Shown here: positions 63,486-64,000 of the stretch, piece after piece | Layout of the letters: the number at the start of each line of letters is the position of its first letter | Position numbering within the stretch: the first letter of the stretch is position 1 | Assembly: GCF_000012745.1 (NCBI RefSeq) | Contig: NC_007404.1 | Location: 1,736,001 to 1,800,000 of the forward strand | Direction of reading: 5' to 3' | From: Thiobacillus denitrificans ATCC 25259 | Lineage (GTDB): Bacteria > Pseudomonadota > Gammaproteobacteria > Burkholderiales > Thiobacillaceae | Length of the DNA stretch: 64,000 nt | Position numbers and translations under genes: made by a program | Notes under the pieces: model-generated | Seen by the model: only the letters and a program-made list of their open reading frames with translations | Told to the model about the DNA's origin: nothing | Database searches by the model: none

Positions 63486-64000
63486 TCAGCACAGGGCTTT
63501 CAAGGCGTCTACGAGCGCATCGCATTGTGCGTCGGTGCCGACCGTGATGCGCAGGAAGGGCGCGATGCGCGCCGGATTCTTGAAATGGCGGACGATGATG
63601 CTGCGCTCGCGCAGCCGCGCAGCGAGCGCCTCACCGTCATGCGCGGGATGACGCGCGAAGATGAAGTTGGCCGCGGACGGCAGGACCTCGAAACCAAGGC
63701 TTTCCATGGCGTCGACGAGCCGGGTGCGCGTCGCGATCACGCGCGCGCAGATCGATTCGAAATAGGCGCGGTCCTCGATCGACGCCAGGGCACCCGCCTG
63801 GGCGAAGCGGTCGAGCGGATACGAATTGAAACTGTCTTTCACGCGATTGAGCGCTTCGATCAGCGGGGCCTGGCCGACCGCATAGCCGACGCGCAAGCCG
63901 GCGAGCGCGTGCGACTTCGACAGCGTGCGGGTGACGAGAAGCTGCGGATGGCGCGCGACCAGCGGCACGGCCGAGTCGCCGCCGAAATCGACGTAGGCCT
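63486..64000 (-). CDS. hisC: Histidinol-phosphate aminotransferase, C-terminal part (runs off the window)
   Basis: About 171 C-terminal codons of a fold-type I PLP aminotransferase. PLP-Lys in [20 protein letters not shown], and FIFARHP...[24 protein letters not shown] with the substrate-phosphate Arg residues. First visible gene of the his-HIT-tat cluster. Confidence 0.95.
   Translation of the reverse strand, partial: AYVDFGGDSAVPLVARHPQLLVTRTLSKSHALAGLRVGYAVGQAPLIEALNRVKDSFNSYPLDRFAQAGALASIEDRAYFESICARVIATRTRLVDAMESLGFEVLPSAANFIFARHPAHDGEALAARLRERSIIVRHFKNPARIAPFLRITVGTDAQCDALVDALKALC

Overview
The window is a GC-rich bacterial chromosome segment. Gene content and order (tRNA-Leu / tig-clpP-clpX-lon-hupB, hpnCDE, hisCBHAFIE-HIT-tatABC, yej-like peptide ABC operon, mfd) suggest a betaproteobacterium, most likely of the Rhodocyclales (Azoarcus/Thauera/Aromatoleum type). 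The assignment rests on synteny and protein similarity recalled from memory; no search was run.

Left chromosomal part (1-31,277). It starts inside inorganic pyrophosphatase. An ECF sigma / anti-sigma / small lipoprotein operon follows, with a candidate autoregulatory ECF promoter, then mfd with a DUF1015 gene. Next come an orphan flgM with a sigma-28 type promoter, a metal-binding HMA protein, a substrate-binding-protein / GGDEF-EAL pair, and dnaQ-rnhA-methyltransferase facing gloB and a LysM murein transglycosylase. A five-component peptide ABC transporter, fabI, ppiD, tRNA-Asp, tRNA-Val, hupB and the proteostasis cluster lon, clpX, clpP, tig complete it. lon has a sigma-32 type promoter.

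Integrated element (31,278-51,459, 20.1 kb). A perfect 53-bp direct repeat bounds it: the 3' part of tRNA-Leu(UAG) at the tig side and the complete tRNA-Leu gene at the hpnC side. Each border also carries a paired CGGGAAAAT motif that looks like integrase arm sites. The element encodes a tyrosine integrase, several unknown proteins, a secreted thermonuclease, and a compact translationally coupled transfer operon: RHH protein, two exported proteins, a 56-codon P-loop mini-gene, a TraD/TrwB coupling protein, a MobF relaxase-helicase and a DotA/TraY-like membrane protein. Its cargo is an IetA/IetS AAA-ATPase plus subtilase pair, a module described both as a plasmid stability system and as an anti-phage system. 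A helix-turn-helix / replication-initiator pair follows, and the initiator gene contains an array of 23-bp iterons. No type IV secretion ATPase, pilin or mating-pair operon is present, so it looks like a plasmid-derived integrative mobilizable element.

Right chromosomal part (51,492-64,000). It holds the hopanoid squalene genes hpnC-hpnD-hpnE with an SDR gene, a Ser/Thr kinase, an ammonium transporter with a sigma-54 promoter and an NtrC-like site, and, on the minus strand, hisC(partial)-hisB-hisH-hisA-hisF-hisI-hisE-HIT-tatA-tatB-tatC, mostly with 4-bp overlaps or short gaps.
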